Origin: Spartinivicinus poritis
GTDB taxonomy: Bacteria; Pseudomonadota; Gammaproteobacteria; Pseudomonadales; Zooshikellaceae
Direction of reading: 5' to 3'
NCBI RefSeq assembly: GCF_028858535.1
Contig: NZ_JAPMOU010000052.1
Location: 1-35,567 of the forward strand
DNA length: 35,567 nt
Made by a program: the position numbers and the translations under genes. The notes beneath the pieces are model-generated. The model did no database searches. It was given only the letters and a program-made list of their open reading frames with translations, and had not been told where the DNA came from. Below are positions 1-7,024 of the stretch, piece after piece (within the stretch, counting starts at the first letter, position 1; each line of letters opens with the position of its first letter).

Positions 1-465
1 TGAGTCCGACTCTTCATATTGGGTGCAATAAACCCGAGTGGGTAAGTCGGTAGTGATTTGAAAGCTAAAGTCGTCTGCAGTCAGGCCGGCATTTTCCAGC
101 ACTTGCTTAATAATACCTTCCGCCGTGAGTTGCTGGAAAATTTTGAGGTTAATTCGGTAATGTAGTAGTGCAAATTTAGGTACTAACTCAAACACATACT
201 TACAAAACCTGTCACCTATGAGATCACCCACTGACATGGCATGAACAATACCATTTATATAACGTGGTTGCTCAGGCTCACGAATAACCAGCTGGGCGGT
301 TTGCTCTAGTATGTCGTCAAACTCCAAATCAAAGTTTTCACAAGCAACCACAATGGTAAAAATAAATGGGCGGGAAATCCCTTCACGGCCATCAAACCTG
401 ACTACTCGTAATTCATCTTCTATGCCCTTGATGGTGAAGGTAAAGCGGCTAGTATTCCCTACCAT
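1..465 (-). CDS. vgrG: VgrG type VI secretion spike protein, N-terminal part (cut by window edge)
   Basis: The reverse strand is open for 155 codons from an ATG at 465 to base 1, where the window cuts it. The protein begins MVGNTSRFTFTIKGIED and continues through RFDGREGISRPF and FELVPKFALLHYRIN to TRVYCTQYEESDS. These match in order the N-terminal gp27-like part of VgrG (the RVV.FDG.EGIS.PF, FELVP and YC.QYEESD landmarks). VgrG trimers form the puncturing tip of the type VI secretion needle and carry effectors. The start is supported by a GAGG ribosome-binding site 8 bases upstream. The OB-fold and beta-helix needle lie outside the window, so any fused effector domain cannot be judged. Confidence 0.88.
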   Translation of the reverse strand, partial: MVGNTSRFTFTIKGIEDELRVVRFDGREGISRPFIFTIVVACENFDLEFDDILEQTAQLVIREPEQPRYINGIVHAMSVGDLIGDRFCKYVFELVPKFALLHYRINLKIFQQLTAEGIIKQVLENAGLTADDFSFQITTDLPTRVYCTQYEESDS

Positions 466-672
466 AATAAAGCCCTCAGACAAGTAATAAGGCTTCTGTA
501 AAAGCTGAGAATTATGGGATGGAATAGCAAGGTGAAGGGCACTAACTGCAACATACAACACTACACTCTAGTTGACCAGCAAATACGAGGGAGTGGCTTT
601 GAAAACCACCTCACTAGAAGTGTAGTTAAAGATCCCTCTAATGGGGCAAGTCCGTTACCTCACAATAACTGT

Positions 673-1269
673 TTAGCTGCAAAAAACCTTTTGCACTTGC
701 TCACGCAGACTGGGTACTACCTCTTCCTCAAACCATGGGTTTTTCCTTAGCCATAAAGTATTTCTGGGTGAGGGATGAGGTAATGGAAACAGGTCGGGTA
801 AACATTGCTGCCAGTTTTTTACCCGTTCTGTTAGGGTTTTATAGTTATCCTGTAAATAATATCGTTGGGCGTATTGGCCAATTAATAGGGTTAACCGAAT
901 CTCTGGCATTAGCTGTAATAATGGATGATGCCAGGTTGGTGCACATTCAGGTCTGGGTGGTAAATCACCACTTTTTCCCTTTCCTGGGTAACAAAACCCC
1001 ATTGGCATGATGGCGATTTTTTCTACATCATAAAAGGTGTCTCGATCCATCGCTAACCAGCTCCGTAATCGATCACCACTAGGATCATTCCAAGGAATTG
1101 ACGTATTATGGACTTTAGTCCCTGGTGCTTGGCCAATTATCATCAGCCTGGCAGTTTCACTTACCCTTAGGACTGGATTAGGCCCTAAGGGCAGCTCTTC
1201 CTCACAGCGTCGACAAGCAGTTACTTGTTCAACCAGCTGAATAAGCTTAGGCATAGATTTCTTAGACAT
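673..1269 (-). CDS. Uracil-DNA glycosylase family protein
   Basis: A 198-residue protein of the uracil-DNA glycosylase superfamily. It shows the N-terminal active-site segment GQAPG (about 46-50), which corresponds to the GEAPG/GQDPY loop of UDGs, and the C-terminal HPSPRN loop (165-170) that inserts into the DNA minor groove. Between them, IPWNDPSGDRLRSWL and PMGFCYPGKGKSGD resemble a widespread, largely uncharacterised bacterial branch. Only two N-terminal cysteines (C19, C22) are in the position used by Fe-S-cluster family 4 and 5 enzymes, so a full four-cysteine cluster is not evident. It probably removes uracil or another deaminated base, but substrate specificity cannot be read from sequence. 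It stands alone, about 200 bases downstream of vgrG's start. Confidence 0.85.
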   Translation of the reverse strand: MSKKSMPKLIQLVEQVTACRRCEEELPLGPNPVLRVSETARLMIIGQAPGTKVHNTSIPWNDPSGDRLRSWLAMDRDTFYDVEKIAIMPMGFCYPGKGKSGDLPPRPECAPTWHHPLLQLMPEIRLTLLIGQYAQRYYLQDNYKTLTERVKNWQQCLPDLFPLPHPSPRNTLWLRKNPWFEEEVVPSLREQVQKVFCS

Positions 1270-1343
1270 GGCAGCGTAATCAATATTGCTTGGCTAGTAA
1301 TATTGAAACACTGACCAGGATAGTCCTGCAAATACTTTTTTCA

Positions 1344-1369
1344 CCCAAAAACCATTCGCATTGGGTATA
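1344..1369. repeat. Solo end of the 128-bp inverted-repeat element
   Basis: The stretch AAAACCATTCGCATTGGGTATA closely matches the right end of the two full elements at 2202-2329 and 33963-34090 (AAAATCATTCGCGACGGGTATA). Only one end is present, so this is a solo or decayed copy just downstream of the peptide deformylase gene. Confidence 0.5.
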
Positions 1370-1380
1370 AATCACTACAT

Positions 1381-2040
1381 TTAACCCGCTTTGTCCGTAC
1401 TTGTTTTAACCGTTTTTTTGGGGAGATCTTTCAGCAGTTTCAAGGTGTCTTTATTTTTAACCAAATCAATATACAACTTGCCATTTAGGTGATCGGTTTC
1501 GTGCTGAAGCACCTGGGCAAAAAATCCGGTTGCAATGCCTTCTACTTTATCGCCAGCCAACGTAGTATAACTATAATGTACTTTTTTATAGCGAGGTACC
1601 TTAGTACCATAAAAGTGAGGGACAGAAAAACACCCTTCAGCCATTTCATGTACATCATTATCAACAGGCGTATATTCAGGGTTTATTGCAACTGTCCAGG
1701 GAATACTCTCAATATTTTTATCCTTTAACTTGTCAGGAATATTCTTAGGGATTTGAAAAACAAAAATTCGTTTGCTAATACCAATTTGTGGCGCTGCCAA
1801 ACCAACCGCATGGTTGCCCTTTTTTACTTCTGTCAATAAGCGATTAGCAATGGTCTCAGTTTCTTCAGAATTAATAGCAACCGTAGCCGCTGTTTCTCGC
1901 AAGACACCCCCCGTGTAAGTGAAGTTATTAATATTGACTGCTGTATCAGCTGTTTTTGCTGCCTGCATATTTGAGCAAGCAGAGGCAGACACCGTAGTCA
2001 TTATAACAGCAACTTGAAAAGCTTTCTTTTTAATACACAT
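1381..2040 (-). CDS. def: Peptide deformylase with an apparent lipoprotein signal
   Basis: All three peptide deformylase motifs are intact: GLAAPQIG (residues 80-87 from the ATG), EGCFSVP with metal-ligand Cys137, and QHETDHLNG with His180, catalytic Glu181 and His184. The family removes the formyl group from nascent proteins in the cytosol and is usually about 170 residues. This one is 219 residues and begins with a basic, then hydrophobic stretch (MCIKKKAFQVAVIMTTVS) ending in ASAC, which resembles a lipobox, followed by a low-complexity linker. That predicts export as a lipoprotein, an odd place for a deformylase. The ATG at 2040 is preferred because AAAAGG lies 11 bases upstream; a GTG at 2052 abuts that site. 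There is no fmt beside it, so this is probably an accessory paralogue. Confidence 0.88.
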   Translation of the reverse strand: MCIKKKAFQVAVIMTTVSASACSNMQAAKTADTAVNINNFTYTGGVLRETAATVAINSEETETIANRLLTEVKKGNHAVGLAAPQIGISKRIFVFQIPKNIPDKLKDKNIESIPWTVAINPEYTPVDNDVHEMAEGCFSVPHFYGTKVPRYKKVHYSYTTLAGDKVEGIATGFFAQVLQHETDHLNGKLYIDLVKNKDTLKLLKDLPKKTVKTSTDKAG

Positions 2041-2102
2041 CAAACCAAACACCTTTTACAGACCAGAATTCACTTGGCAGTGACCCAAAAAAACACCAAT
2101 CT

Positions 2103-2133
2103 AAGCTTACTTATCATGTTGATAAGTAAGCTT
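2103..2133. other. Perfect 14-bp hairpin upstream of the deformylase
   Basis: AAGCTTACTTATCA and its exact complement TGATAAGTAAGCTT are separated by three bases. The hairpin lies about 63 bases upstream of the deformylase ATG. It could be a terminator or a 5' structure of that transcript; a U-rich tail is weak on either strand. Confidence 0.5.
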
Positions 2134-2201
2134 TATTTATATTAGTCACACTCATCAATCAATACTTTTTACAAAAACTTACATCTCAATTTTATAATTC
2201 T

Positions 2202-2329
2202 TATACCCAATGCGAAGAGTTTTTAGGTGAGGCCATCAAGTGACGAAGCCCCATGAGCCTATATATTAATAGGTGATTGGGGTGAGGAACGAAAATAACA
2301 AAACCTAAAAATCATTCGCGACGGGTATA
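2202..2329. repeat. 128-bp MITE-like inverted-repeat element, copy A
   Basis: The element starts TATACCC and ends GGGTATA. Its subterminal parts are also inverted (TTTTTAGGT near the left end, ACCTAAAAA near the right). A central hairpin pairs CCCCA with TGGGG and CCTAT with ATAGG. A second copy of exactly 128 bp lies at 33963-34090 in the same orientation, and a solo end at 1344-1369. It carries no coding frame. The rest of the gene-free stretch 2041-2609 holds the hairpins at 2103-2133 and 2498-2528; I see no gene there. Confidence 0.75.
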
Positions 2330-2497
2330 TACTAATATTGATATATAGAGCAGTTATTATTTTTCAATAACAGACTCAACTTATAAGCAGAACTATCTAT
2401 TTAGCTATATTTTTTACTAAAAAAGCAATTCAAAAAATTGATTTTTTGTCTCAGAACCTGTTAACACTAATTTTATTACTATTGATGTATAGAGATA

Positions 2498-2528
2498 GGG
2501 GCTAGCTTTACAGTAGCAAGCTAGCCCC
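2498..2528. terminator. Hairpin, possible terminator of the arrestin-like gene
   Basis: GGGGCTAGCTT pairs perfectly with AAGCTAGCCCC over a 9-base loop. It lies about 80 bases past the end of the leftward gene at 2610. The base of the stem is GC-rich but the following U-run is poor on the minus strand, so the terminator call is tentative. Confidence 0.45.
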
Positions 2529-2609
2529 CTAAAAATTATTCGCTTTAACTACAGAAATAAATTCACACAGCATTTTTAATTATTTATTTTTTTGAGGTCA
2601 ATTGGTGTA

Positions 2610-3086
2610 TCAACAAAAATAAGGTAGTTGAATCCAACCAGAGTCTGGATCATTGCCAAAACAATCTAACCCTGCAAATATTTCATATCGATGCGTCGCA
2701 TTATGTCCACAATAACAGGGCATACAACCTTCAGGAAAGCTTACCGCCTGAACCCACTCATACTCTGTATCAGCAACTAAAATTTGCTCCTCACTCACTA
2801 TGTATTCATCTTCGTAAGTTATATGTGATCTGTTTTCACAATCAGTGACTGAACGGCTGTCACCTACATGGTCAGTTTCGGTATAAGTAACATCAACTTC
2901 TACTTCTTCTATACCTCTGACTTTTAAATAAACTTTATCTACTTTTACCTGCTCACTTTTAGTGGTAGCACGAATAACAACATTAAAAGGTTCACTAATC
3001 TTTGGCTCTTCAAACTCTACTGATACCTCAGCAGCGCCACCTGTAACCATATTAATTGCCGACTTCAATTTACCAAGAACACTCAT
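2610..3086 (-). CDS. Arrestin-like or Spo0M-like protein of unknown function
   Basis: A 158-residue soluble, acidic protein with no signal peptide. The start MSVLGKLKSAINMVTGGAAE followed by alternating beta strands (VSVEFEEPKISEPFNVVIRA, then VKVDKVYLKVRGIEEVEV) resembles the N-terminal beta-sandwich of Spo0M/arrestin-fold proteins; this is a pattern resemblance, not a proven homology. The C-terminal third has clustered cysteines (CMPCYCGHN, then LDCFGND and a terminal C), which could bind metal. The ATG at 3086 is preferred over an upstream GTG at 3095 because AAGGTGG lies a few bases before it. No partner gene is adjacent and function is unknown. Confidence 0.65.
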   Translation of the reverse strand: MSVLGKLKSAINMVTGGAAEVSVEFEEPKISEPFNVVIRATTKSEQVKVDKVYLKVRGIEEVEVDVTYTETDHVGDSRSVTDCENRSHITYEDEYIVSEEQILVADTEYEWVQAVSFPEGCMPCYCGHNATHRYEIFAGLDCFGNDPDSGWIQLPYFC

Positions 3087-3270
3087 AGCAGCCACCTTCC
3101 ATTCCGTTTTTTCAAGAACTAGCTTTCACTATAGTATGCTTTTACAAATAATTGTGACCTATGAGTTAAATAGGCATTTAGCATTCTTATATTTTTTTTC
3201 TTTAACAGAGTATTAACAAAAGCGCCTTATTAAAAACCATCTATATTATTTTTCAATAACCAGTTTTAAT

Positions 3271-3477
3271 ACTGCAGTAAAAGAGTTAAAGCAAGCATTG
3301 GGAATGATTGATTACCTACCCCACTCTTTTCAAGATGATCAAAACAGCATATGCGGTATTTCTGCTGAAATCATCCAGGCGCTTGCTATGCAGTTAGGGC
3401 GAAAGCAGCAACCTATACAGGTGTTCTCCATGCCTTATAATACATATACAGCTTTCAGTAGATACTCTCTGTTGTAA
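3271..3477 (+). pseudogene. Remnant of a family 3 periplasmic solute-binding protein
   Basis: An open frame reads TAVKELKQALGMIDYLP, then SICGISAEIIQALAMQLGRK and QPIQVFSMPYNTYTAF, ending at TAA 3475-3477. The pattern of a ligand-facing segment followed by GIS.EIIQALA.QLGR is that of the first lobe of family 3 solute-binding proteins, which normally have about 250 residues. No signal peptide or plausible ribosome-binding site precedes it and the second lobe is missing, so this is a truncated relic. An intact member of the same broad family lies at 34195-34980. The flanks 3087-3270 look non-coding. Confidence 0.5.
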
Positions 3478-3507
3478 AAAGCTTCACTTCAACAGTGAAG
3501 CTTTTTT
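3476..3507. terminator. Bidirectional rho-independent terminator
   Basis: AAAAA, an 8-bp perfect stem GCTTCACT/AGTGAAGC with a 5-base loop, then TTTTTT. It immediately follows the stop of the rightward pseudogene and sits 4 bases from the end of the leftward zinc-ribbon gene, so it can serve both strands. Confidence 0.85.
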
Positions 3508-3511
3508 ACAC

Positions 3512-3721
3512 TTAGAAATACACAGTTTCATTAATGCAAAAATCGTGATCACACCTTGGACAGTTTGATTTTATTTTTAGATCCGATTGATTTGTTGCAG
3601 GAATTAACTCATCTTGTTCCAAGATTTGATACTCTTCAGTATCCATAAAATCGAAACGCGATTTACATTCGGGACAATTCACCCAAAGTTGAATGCTCCA
3701 CTCAGCTGTTACCGCTACCAT
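3512..3721 (-). CDS. Small zinc-ribbon protein
   Basis: A 69-residue protein with two CPxC knuckles: CPEC (about 16-19) and CPRC (about 54-57), spaced by 34 residues. That arrangement predicts a single zinc ribbon. The N-terminus AVTAEWSIQLWVNCPEC resembles small proteins common in phage and accessory regions; no further function can be inferred. A GGGGGAG ribosome-binding site lies just before the ATG, and a strong terminator follows the gene. Confidence 0.72.
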   Translation of the reverse strand: MVAVTAEWSIQLWVNCPECKSRFDFMDTEEYQILEQDELIPATNQSDLKIKSNCPRCDHDFCINETVYF

Positions 3722-3860
3722 CTGCTCCCCCTACAAGATACCCTACTCGAATAATTTTTAGGGCTTTATTTTCACCGATCAACGGCTGCCCTTAAAAAAA
3801 TTCACTTTGGCTACAACAACTAGCACTACCACTTAGCGAGTGATACATAGACCACTAGAA

Positions 3861-3882
3861 TATACCCAACATGTTGGATATA
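3861..3882. promoter_or_regulatory. 22-bp imperfect palindrome in a gene-free stretch
   Basis: TATACCCAAC ATGTTGGATATA is symmetric about ACATGT except for one base pair. It shares the TATACCCAA end of the 128-bp element, so it could be a decayed element end or an operator. The stretch 3722-4045 holds nothing else I can support. Confidence 0.35.
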
Positions 3883-4045
3883 ACCCCCTGCCCATTGGAT
3901 ATAATTAAAGCGTCCTTATTTCAAAAATTTTACGTTATAGAATTGCCAGTTGTTATTGGCATCACATAAATAACTAAAAACAAATCCATAATCAAGCAGT
4001 CGTATAATTTTTTTAATTTAAAGGGGGCCTAAGAGGGAAAATCGT

Positions 4046-4777
4046 TCAAAATATCGCCGTTACTGCAACTGGACTGCCACTACCACCCACTAATTTTAAT
4101 AGTCCAATCATGAGCATAATGTCAGTAGCGGGTAATTGATTTAGGTTGGTCAGATTTTCCACTGCAAGCCTTTGATTAGACAACAAAGCCTGGTTAATTC
4201 CAAAGTGGTTATCATGAGGAGAATCTAGTCCATGAGTATCAATTCCTACGCCTGTTATATTTCGTTGATGGATTAAAAATTCGACGGCCTGCTGCGAAAT
4301 GCTGGGAAACTGCGCAATTTCTTCAACAATATTAAAATATTTTTCGGGGTCCAACCAATACTCCGACCAACCCGTCAAAACCAATACAACCTCTCCTTCA
4401 CTAATAGGGCGATGGTGCTGCTCCCAGCGTAAAATATCGCCAACGGTTAGTTGATAAGTTTCCTCCAGCTTTACTGACTCACTGATATCAATACAAACGG
4501 CAGGTACTAACCAGTGACTGCGATTCATTGAAGCGATATCTGCTGCTTGTTCCGTGAAACTCAGTGCTGAATTTACATGTGTTCCACTGTGTTCACCCAT
4601 GGAAAAGCTTCGTAAAAAATAGCCTTCTGCTAAGTAGTCAGCCACCAGGCTAAACTCAACCTGAGGATCACCGGGCCACAGAGGAATATTGGAATCAATG
4701 GGATGACTTAAATCAATTTGTTGGCGCTCAAGTAGTTGGTTAATCCATGTAGTAGGATGAGATGCTTTTTCAGTCAC
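4046..4777 (-). CDS. Cyclase-family (kynurenine formamidase-like) metal hydrolase
   Basis: About 243 residues, the usual length for the cyclase/KynB family (metal-dependent amide or ester hydrolases). DLSHPIDSNIPLWPGDP near the N-terminus and GVGIDTHGLDSP in the C-terminal half are characteristic. The metal-site motif is HSGTHVN, where the family consensus is HxGTHxDxPxH: the aspartate is Asn and the following PxH is absent (SALSF). Variants with Asn occur in the family, but metal binding here is less certain. The start is one of two adjacent GTG codons (4780 or 4777); AAGGGA is better spaced for the second. The gene is monocistronic, and no tryptophan-catabolic gene is nearby, so kynurenine formamidase activity is not implied. 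Confidence 0.82.
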   Translation of the reverse strand: MTEKASHPTTWINQLLERQQIDLSHPIDSNIPLWPGDPQVEFSLVADYLAEGYFLRSFSMGEHSGTHVNSALSFTEQAADIASMNRSHWLVPAVCIDISESVKLEETYQLTVGDILRWEQHHRPISEGEVVLVLTGWSEYWLDPEKYFNIVEEIAQFPSISQQAVEFLIHQRNITGVGIDTHGLDSPHDNHFGINQALLSNQRLAVENLTNLNQLPATDIMLMIGLLKLVGGSGSPVAVTAIF

Positions 4778-4843
4778 CACAGCGTCCCTTCAAGTAAATG
4801 TCTACAGCTCTGACTAACCATACAGATTAGACATAAGCGTGAG

Positions 4844-5485
4844 TTATTTATGTTTTTTTACCACGCTTAAAATATCATCTTCTTTAACAATCTGATATAT
4901 CCCCTGCTCTAAACCATCAGCGTATTTTTTTAATAAGTCATTAAATGAGCTGGCCAACAGCTCACGACATAGCGGCTCTTTGCTGTCAATAAACACTTGT
5001 CCAGGTTTCCCGGTGGAAGTTGGGTTTAGGTCAATAAACACCTCATAAAGACCTGGGTCGGCAGCAATGGGAATCCAGTTAGAATCATAAAATACAGGTT
5101 GTACTTCTGGGCATTGTTCAGCCAATTGTTGTAAAGCCTGATCATCTTCCAGATCTTCAACACAAACTATCAATTGATTACGGTAAGCGACTATTTCTTC
5201 TGTGGGTAATAAATCACCATGAAATGGCATAATGCCACAGACTAATGGCACCTCATCTTCTTGCTTCGCTTCTATTGAGCCAGGATCACAGCTTAAGCTG
5301 CCTTCTCCATCATGAATAGCTAAAAAAGCTTTATAGTCTTCTGGCAAATTCAAGCCAATGGCTGATTGCAGCTCGTTAATTGCCGTATTACTGGCCCCTG
5401 CTCCCAGGCTTGCCAGAAAAGCCGGTTCATTTTGTTTAAACCAGCTTTCAATGCGCCGCCATTGTTCCTCAACAGATGTTGTCAT
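4844..5485 (-). CDS. SMI1/KNR4 (SUKH) family protein
   Basis: A 213-residue acidic protein with the SUKH fold pattern: an N-terminal helix, then INELQSAIGLNLPEDYKAFL followed by HDGEGS, a run of beta strands ending WIPIAADPG.YEVFIDLNP and PGQVFID, and a C-terminal helix (SFNDLLKKYADGLEQG). SUKH proteins often act as immunity partners of secreted polymorphic toxins, but many are housekeeping or orphan. No toxin gene is adjacent. The vgrG at the window edge makes a type VI link conceivable, but it is 4.4 kb away with unrelated genes between. AGGAG lies 5 bases before the ATG. Confidence 0.85.
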   Translation of the reverse strand: MTTSVEEQWRRIESWFKQNEPAFLASLGAGASNTAINELQSAIGLNLPEDYKAFLAIHDGEGSLSCDPGSIEAKQEDEVPLVCGIMPFHGDLLPTEEIVAYRNQLIVCVEDLEDDQALQQLAEQCPEVQPVFYDSNWIPIAADPGLYEVFIDLNPTSTGKPGQVFIDSKEPLCRELLASSFNDLLKKYADGLEQGIYQIVKEDDILSVVKKHK

Positions 5486-5647
5486 TGTGCTCCTATCACT
5501 ACCTGATTACACACTTTACAAGATTACAGCTAACTATTGAGTGCACCAGCTATAACACAACAAACCCAAAAGATGCAGCAACACAATTTGTACTTCATCT
5601 TTTAGTGTAGTGCCCAACACCAATTTATTACAAAAAATGGCATTAAG

Positions 5648-5950
5648 TTACTCACCTTCACCAATAGGTTCTTTAGAAGTAGATAAAAAGCCTCTACCTT
5701 GAGCAAAGTAGATATAGACAGGCTTTTCATTACGCAGTACATCTAAAATGTTTTCAAACATTGATGATGGCAAGTGCATGTAAATGATATCACCACGCTG
5801 GTAATCATTTTCATACTCCATACCCGCGTCATTAAACCGTAAAAATGCCTTGGTTTTACCATCATTACCATATAAAGCAATTTGAGCCCGATTAGTCTGA
5901 TAACCCTCTGGACCACCATAAAATAAAATGTGGTAGCTTTTGACTTCCAT
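5648..5950 (-). CDS. Unknown conserved-looking protein, 100 residues
   Basis: Not recognised. The protein starts MEVKSYHILFYGGPEGYQ and is soluble, with mixed strands and a segment YQRGDIIYMHLPSSMFENILDVLRNEKPVYIYFAQGRGFLSTS that suggests a small alpha/beta domain. No cysteines, signal or membrane segment. The ATG at 5950 is preferred because AAGGGG lies 8 to 9 bases upstream; ATGs further upstream have no such site. It stands alone between the SUKH gene and the nag operon. Confidence 0.6.
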   Translation of the reverse strand: MEVKSYHILFYGGPEGYQTNRAQIALYGNDGKTKAFLRFNDAGMEYENDYQRGDIIYMHLPSSMFENILDVLRNEKPVYIYFAQGRGFLSTSKEPIGEGE

Positions 5951-6004
5951 TGTCATCCCCTTTTTTGTAAGACAGATAGTAGGCATAAGCAATCGCTATC
6001 GACA

Positions 6005-6041
6005 ACTAGTGCAGCATGTCGCGAAACGATGCAACACTAGT
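6005..6041. terminator. Imperfect hairpin downstream of the nag operon
   Basis: ACTAGTG and CACTAGT bracket a partly paired core (GCAT/ATGC and CG/CG). It lies 41 bases past the kinase stop on the minus strand and may mark the operon end, although no U-run follows. Confidence 0.35.
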
Positions 6042-6081
6042 CTAATTTTAGCTTAGCAGTCAGCGATTACACTGCAAGTGA

Positions 6082-6990
6082 CTAAAGCCTGCTACCCAAG
6101 TAGGCAGCGCCTCTAACACCACTATCGGCTCCAAATTGACTTGCCTGTAATTGGGTGGAAGGGTTACTAATCAGGGTATACTTTTGCCAGTTTGCAATAA
6201 CGGCAGGATAAAATTCAGCTACTTGTGATAGGCCTCCCCCTAAGATGATCGTATCTGGGTCGATAAAATTAATTATCATTGCCAAGCTGGCAGCTAAACA
6301 TTCGATATAACACTCAACCACTTGGGTAGCAGCTGAATCACCCTGCTGCCAAGCAGCAACAACCGCTTCAGCTGACAAGGTTTGACCTGTAAAAAAACTG
6401 GCTAAATTTTGTAGGCCTGTACCTGAAATATAGGTGTCAATACAGCCTATACGCCCACAATTACAGTTTAATTCTGGTAAATTAAGCTGTTTAACAGCAG
6501 CAGAGCAACCAAGTAATGGCAGCGGCTGATGACCCCATTCACCAGTCAGTCCATGCTTGCCTTCAATTAAGTGGCCATTAACAATCAGGCTTCCACCTAC
6601 CCCAGTGCCTAAAATCACAGCAAAAATTGTTTTATTATGTTCAGGGGCTATTGCTACTGCCTCAGCAATTCCAAAGCAATTAGCATCATTGGTCACCACT
6701 AAAGGCCGCTTGATTCGTAATTGCAACTGCTGTTTAAATGGCTGCTGATTAACTGCTGGAGCATTGGCTGCATACCAATGTTCACCATCTGTACAGCCTG
6801 GCGCTCCAATCCCGATTGTTCCTCTTTGGCCATATTGAGAGTCATGCTGATTAACCAGGCCTTCAATTAAATCCAATAAATCAGAAAACCTGGAAGGTGT
6901 TGCTAAACGTTGATAAGCAATCTGGTGAAATTGTTGATCAAATACCGCAAAACTTATTTTGGTACCACCAATATCAAACCCGTAGTGCAT
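6082..6990 (-). CDS. nagK: ROK-family N-acetylglucosamine kinase
   Basis: A 302-residue ROK-family sugar kinase. Visible elements are the phosphate loop DIGGTK (6-11), the sugar-binding NDANC with catalytic Asp102, the ATP-binding GTGVGG (128-133), and the zinc site made by His154 (GEWGH) with Cys176, Cys178 and Cys183 in CNCGRIGC. The signature continues IDTYISGTGL; most relatives have Glu where this has Asp185. It phosphorylates free GlcNAc with ATP to GlcNAc-6-phosphate. It is the last gene of the operon, 34 bases after nagA. Its presence fits the ABC importer, which delivers unphosphorylated sugar, unlike a PTS. ROK kinases can also accept mannose or glucose; specificity is inferred from context. 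Confidence 0.88.
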   Translation of the reverse strand: MHYGFDIGGTKISFAVFDQQFHQIAYQRLATPSRFSDLLDLIEGLVNQHDSQYGQRGTIGIGAPGCTDGEHWYAANAPAVNQQPFKQQLQLRIKRPLVVTNDANCFGIAEAVAIAPEHNKTIFAVILGTGVGGSLIVNGHLIEGKHGLTGEWGHQPLPLLGCSAAVKQLNLPELNCNCGRIGCIDTYISGTGLQNLASFFTGQTLSAEAVVAAWQQGDSAATQVVECYIECLAASLAMIINFIDPDTIILGGGLSQVAEFYPAVIANWQKYTLISNPSTQLQASQFGADSGVRGAAYLGSRL

Positions 6991-7024
6991 TAATTAGTAT
7001 TCCATCAAAAAATCATATAATCAT

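Noticed and set aside
3963-4045. AT-rich stretch downstream of the cyclase gene considered as a terminator
   Set aside because: No stable hairpin could be drawn there.
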